Below are positions 5,718-7,758 of a stretch of DNA of 7,758 bases, one piece after another. Made by a program: the position numbers and the translations under genes. Numbering within the stretch: position 1 is the stretch's first letter; each line of letters begins with the position of its first letter. The notes beneath the pieces were generated by a model. It saw only the letters and a list, made by a program, of their open reading frames with translations. It was not told where the DNA came from and made no database searches. The stretch spans positions 1 through 7,758 of the forward strand of contig JALHLM010000284.1 in the NCBI GenBank assembly GCA_022844585.1. Direction: 5' to 3'. The stretch is from Pirellulales bacterium (GTDB taxonomy: Bacteria > Planctomycetota > Planctomycetia > Pirellulales > JALHLM01).

Positions 5718-6775
5718 TACTTAGCCGCCAGTGCGCCGCGCTTCTCGGCGATCAATTTCAACAGCGCCTTCTGAGGATCGGCGAATTTCTGGATGCCTTC
5801 GCGCATCAGGGTTTCTTCGAGTTTCTGGATATCGACCAGGCGATCGATTTCTTCCAGCACCGCGGCGGGCGGAAGCTGGTCGACCTCGCGGGTGAATGTG
5901 CGATCGCTTTTCTCCACGGCGTCGTTCGTGGACGGCGGATTCGTTTCGATGTCGCTGCCCGCGAAGGCGGCCACGTACTTCCAGGCCGGGTCTTCTTTCT
6001 TCTTCGTGCCGGTGCTGGCGAAAATCATCTCCTGCTGGAGCGGCAACTTTTTGTCGGCCCAGAAGGTTTGGTTTTCTTTCCAGATCCGCTTCGCGTTGAC
6101 GATGCCGACCTGGCCTTGCGCCGCGGGCGATAGCTGCGGCACGGCTTGATCTGTGTAGACGTCCAAACGCGAGACAAAGATGCTATACACCGATTTGAAA
6201 CCCGCCATCCCGGCGGAACGCCGTTGAGCGCCGCGCCACACAGCATCGCGCGCGGCCTGGTACTGGCGCGCGGAGAAAATCAGCGTGACGTTGAGCGTCG
6301 CGCCTGCGGCTGCGAGCGCTTCCAACGCGTCGAGCCCCGCTGGCGTGGCCGGCACTTTGATCATCCGGTTCTGGTGACCTGCGGCCCATTGCTTGCCAAG
6401 TTCAACATAACGGGCGACACGTTCAGCATGCGGCGGGCCGGCGGCCGGGTCTTCGAGCAACGGGTCCAACTCGAAGCTGACGTAGCCGTCGTTGCCCGAG
6501 GTTTCTTTCCAGACTGGCAAAAAGACGTCCTGGGCCTGACGGACCAGGCGATCGGTCATTTCCCAGGCGATCGTCTCGTCACTGTGCCCTTCAGCCAGTG
6601 ATGCCTCGATCGCACTATCGAAGCGCCCCGTCTTGAGCAAGTCGGCGACGATAATCGGGTTCGACGTGGCCCCGGTCGCACCCAGGGCGCGGTTGGACTT
6701 GACCAGTTCGGGGTCAATCGAGTCGAGCCAGAGCTTGGTGCCCGTAGCGATCAAGGAACGCAGCGGCGAAGCCAT
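5717..6775 (-). CDS. tal: Transaldolase
   Basis: A 352-residue cytoplasmic enzyme of the non-oxidative pentose phosphate pathway that moves a dihydroxyacetone unit from sedoheptulose 7-phosphate to glyceraldehyde 3-phosphate (and the reverse). Class I aldolase residues are in order: LWLDS with D18 near the N-terminus, TSNP at 38-41, the Schiff-base lysine K140 in NRMIKVPATPAGLDAL, TLNVTLIFS at 160-168 (N162), SIFVSRLD at 198-205 (R203 for phosphate), and FASTGTK at 252-258. It is longer than E. coli TalB (about 317) and slightly shorter than the mycobacterial/cyanobacterial type (about 370). The ATG at 6775 has GGAGGG eight bases upstream. PurQ lies 128 bases upstream on the same strand, and the SEC-C gene follows after 122 bases holding a long inverted repeat. 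A pentose phosphate enzyme beside a purine gene is metabolically sensible, since ribose 5-phosphate feeds PRPP, but co-transcription is not proven. Confidence 0.93.
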   Translation of the reverse strand: MASPLRSLIATGTKLWLDSIDPELVKSNRALGATGATSNPIIVADLLKTGRFDSAIEASLAEGHSDETIAWEMTDRLVRQAQDVFLPVWKETSGNDGYVSFELDPLLEDPAAGPPHAERVARYVELGKQWAAGHQNRMIKVPATPAGLDALEALAAAGATLNVTLIFSARQYQAARDAVWRGAQRRSAGMAGFKSVYSIFVSRLDVYTDQAVPQLSPAAQGQVGIVNAKRIWKENQTFWADKKLPLQQEMIFASTGTKKKEDPAWKYVAAFAGSDIETNPPSTNDAVEKSDRTFTREVDQLPPAAVLEEIDRLVDIQKLEETLMREGIQKFADPQKALLKLIAEKRGALAAK

Positions 6776-6783
6776 GAGCGGCG

Positions 6784-6789
6784 CCCTCC
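6784..6789 (-). promoter_or_regulatory. Ribosome binding site of the transaldolase gene
   Basis: On the minus strand GGAGGG is separated from the ATG at 6775 by eight bases, an ideal Shine-Dalgarno position. It fixes the start of the transaldolase gene and contrasts with the pyrimidine-rich leader of the next gene downstream. Confidence 0.7.
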
Positions 6790-6872
6790 GTTGTGACTTG
6801 GCGATGGAAATCCGTCAGGGCGAGAATAGCAAAACCGCGGCCGATTCGCCATTACGGGGCTGGGCAAAGCAT

Positions 6873-6887
6873 CGCCGTTCGACGGCG
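6873..6887 (-). terminator. Short hairpin after purQ, weak terminator candidate
   Basis: CGCCGT (6873-6878) and ACGGCG (6882-6887) form a perfect six-base-pair stem with a three-base loop, 16 bases past the purQ stop on the minus strand. Only a brief T cluster (ATGCTTTG) follows in that direction, so termination would be weak or absent and read-through into the transaldolase gene is possible. Confidence 0.3.
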
Positions 6888-6903
6888 CTGCCGCAGCAAG
6901 AAT

Positions 6904-7680
6904 CTACGAAAAATATCGCACCGCGTTCTCAAACACGCGCAATCCCGCGCCCGCTTCCGGGAGCTTTTCCCGCGTCCAGCGCGGGTGTTGCACGCGATCG
7001 ATAAATCGCTCCGGATGGGGCATCAGTCCGCAGACGCGTCCGGTTGGATCGCAAACCGCGGCGATGTCGTCGACGGCCCCATGGGGATTCGCCGGGAACG
7101 CCAGGCCAGCCGGTTTTCCGGCGTCGGCGTAACGCAAGGCGATTTGTCCGCGTTCCTGCAATTGCCCCAAAACCGTTTCGTCGCGCGGGACGAACTTTCC
7201 TTCGGCGTGGGCGATCGGCAGATACAGTCCCTCGATGCCGGCGAAGAACACGCATGGTGAACCGGGATTCAGCAGTTCCACCCAGCGGTCGACAAATTGG
7301 CCCGATGCGTTCCACGTCAGCGTGGCGGGCGGGCCGGTATGCGGATCGTCTTCCAGCAGCAGGCCCGACTTGATGAGGATCTGGAAGCCGTTACAGATGC
7401 CGAGAATCAGTTTGCCGGCGGCCTTGAAATCCTGCATCACGCCGGCCAGGTGCCGACGCAGTTGCTGGCCGAGAATCCGGCCGGCGCCGAGGTCGTCGCC
7501 GTAGCTGAACCCCCCCGGCAGGCAAAGGATTTGGAAATCGGCCAGCGCGGCCGGCTGCTCTAGCAGGCGATTGACGTGCCAGCGTTCGGCCTTGCCGGCG
7601 GCGCGCTCAAAGGCGTACGCCGTTTCCTCGTCGCAGTTGGTTCCCGGTGCACGCAGAATCAGGACGCGAGGTTGGGGCAT
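6904..7680 (-). CDS. purQ: Phosphoribosylformylglycinamidine synthase, glutaminase subunit PurQ
   Basis: A 258-residue class I glutamine amidotransferase subunit of FGAM synthase, the fourth step of de novo purine synthesis. It hydrolyses glutamine and passes ammonia to PurL, usually within a PurL-PurQ-PurS complex. The N-terminal strand PRVLILRAPGTNCDEETAYA is typical of PurQ. The nucleophile is C96 in GICNGFQIL, and the partner His and Glu are H222 and E224 in GLMPHPERF. PGGFSYGDD (55-63) is the family oxyanion/loop region. The length fits the longer PurQ form rather than the roughly 227-residue Bacillus form. The start chosen is the ATG at 7680, directly before the conserved strand. A TTG at 7692 would add four residues; an AGGA at 7695-7698 is too close to that TTG and rather far from the ATG, so the start is only moderately certain. 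No purL or purS gene is seen in the window; either could lie just beyond the right edge. Confidence 0.95.
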   Translation of the reverse strand: MPQPRVLILRAPGTNCDEETAYAFERAAGKAERWHVNRLLEQPAALADFQILCLPGGFSYGDDLGAGRILGQQLRRHLAGVMQDFKAAGKLILGICNGFQILIKSGLLLEDDPHTGPPATLTWNASGQFVDRWVELLNPGSPCVFFAGIEGLYLPIAHAEGKFVPRDETVLGQLQERGQIALRYADAGKPAGLAFPANPHGAVDDIAAVCDPTGRVCGLMPHPERFIDRVQHPRWTREKLPEAGAGLRVFENAVRYFS

Positions 7681-7722
7681 TGCGGCAATCAAAATCCTGT
7701 GAGTGGGGTGCCGTACGACAGT

Positions 7723-7758
7723 TTATCGCGGAATCGTCGCCAGCCACACCGGGTTCCG
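7723..7758 (-). CDS. Possible C-terminal end of an upstream gene (11 codons)
   Basis: Reading the minus strand from the right edge, one frame gives RNPVWLATIPR followed by TAA at 7725-7723, 42 bases before the purQ ATG. Nine of the eleven codons end in G or C, matching neighbouring genes, whereas the other two frames look less coding-like. Given the usual gene order it could be the end of purL or another purine gene, but eleven residues are too few to identify it. Confidence 0.25.
   Translation of the reverse strand, partial: RNPVWLATIPR

Noticed and set aside
5618..6133. Plus-strand open frame of 171 residues opposite the transaldolase gene
   Set aside because: It begins within the inverted repeat and runs antisense to conserved transaldolase sequence, with no domain or ribosome binding logic of its own beyond the repeat's chance GGAG units.
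7681..7692. TTG start four codons upstream of the chosen purQ start
   Set aside because: The nearest AGGA is only two bases from the TTG, and PurQ proteins usually begin directly before the PRVLIL-type strand. It cannot be fully excluded.

Overview
The window is GC-rich, gene-dense bacterial chromosome with six protein-coding genes and short gaps; no intergenic gap exceeds 160 bases. No rRNA, tRNA, CRISPR array, insertion sequence, integrase or phage gene is visible. The best guess for the source is a planctomycete of the Pirellulales type. This is inferred from the four-domain S1 protein with a glycine-rich tail ending in FGLNW, the SEC-C/helical-repeat protein, the long PurQ form and the overall style of the genes. 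It rests on recall of related proteins, not on a search.

Layout. Plus strand, positions 1-3312: an S1-domain RNA-binding protein (probably truncated at its 5' end by the window edge); an 82-base gap with a perfect TATAAT box and a good ribosome binding site; a membrane-embedded M50 (site-2-protease family) zinc metalloprotease with a C-terminal double zinc ribbon; and a calcineurin-like metallophosphoesterase whose ATG overlaps the protease stop (ATGA), so these two are almost certainly one transcript. Positions 3313-3470 are a convergent intergenic region rich in inverted repeats. Minus strand, positions 7680-3471, in transcription order: purQ (the glutaminase subunit of FGAM synthase), a transaldolase, and a 707-residue SEC-C-motif protein with helical repeats. 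Gaps of 128 and 122 bases separate these three.

How the genes relate. PurQ and transaldolase are housekeeping enzymes that meet metabolically at pentose phosphates: transaldolase helps set the ribose-5-phosphate supply and PurQ acts in de novo purine synthesis from PRPP. The S1 protein belongs to translation and RNA metabolism. The protease/phosphoesterase pair and the SEC-C protein have recognisable folds but unknown specific roles.

The most striking non-coding structure is a 40-base-arm, 8-base-periodic purine/pyrimidine inverted repeat (5610-5717). It fills most of the gap between the transaldolase stop and the SEC-C gene start. I see no convincing evidence of a new defence, mobile or biosynthetic system; the region looks mainly like ordinary core genome with a few points worth checking.
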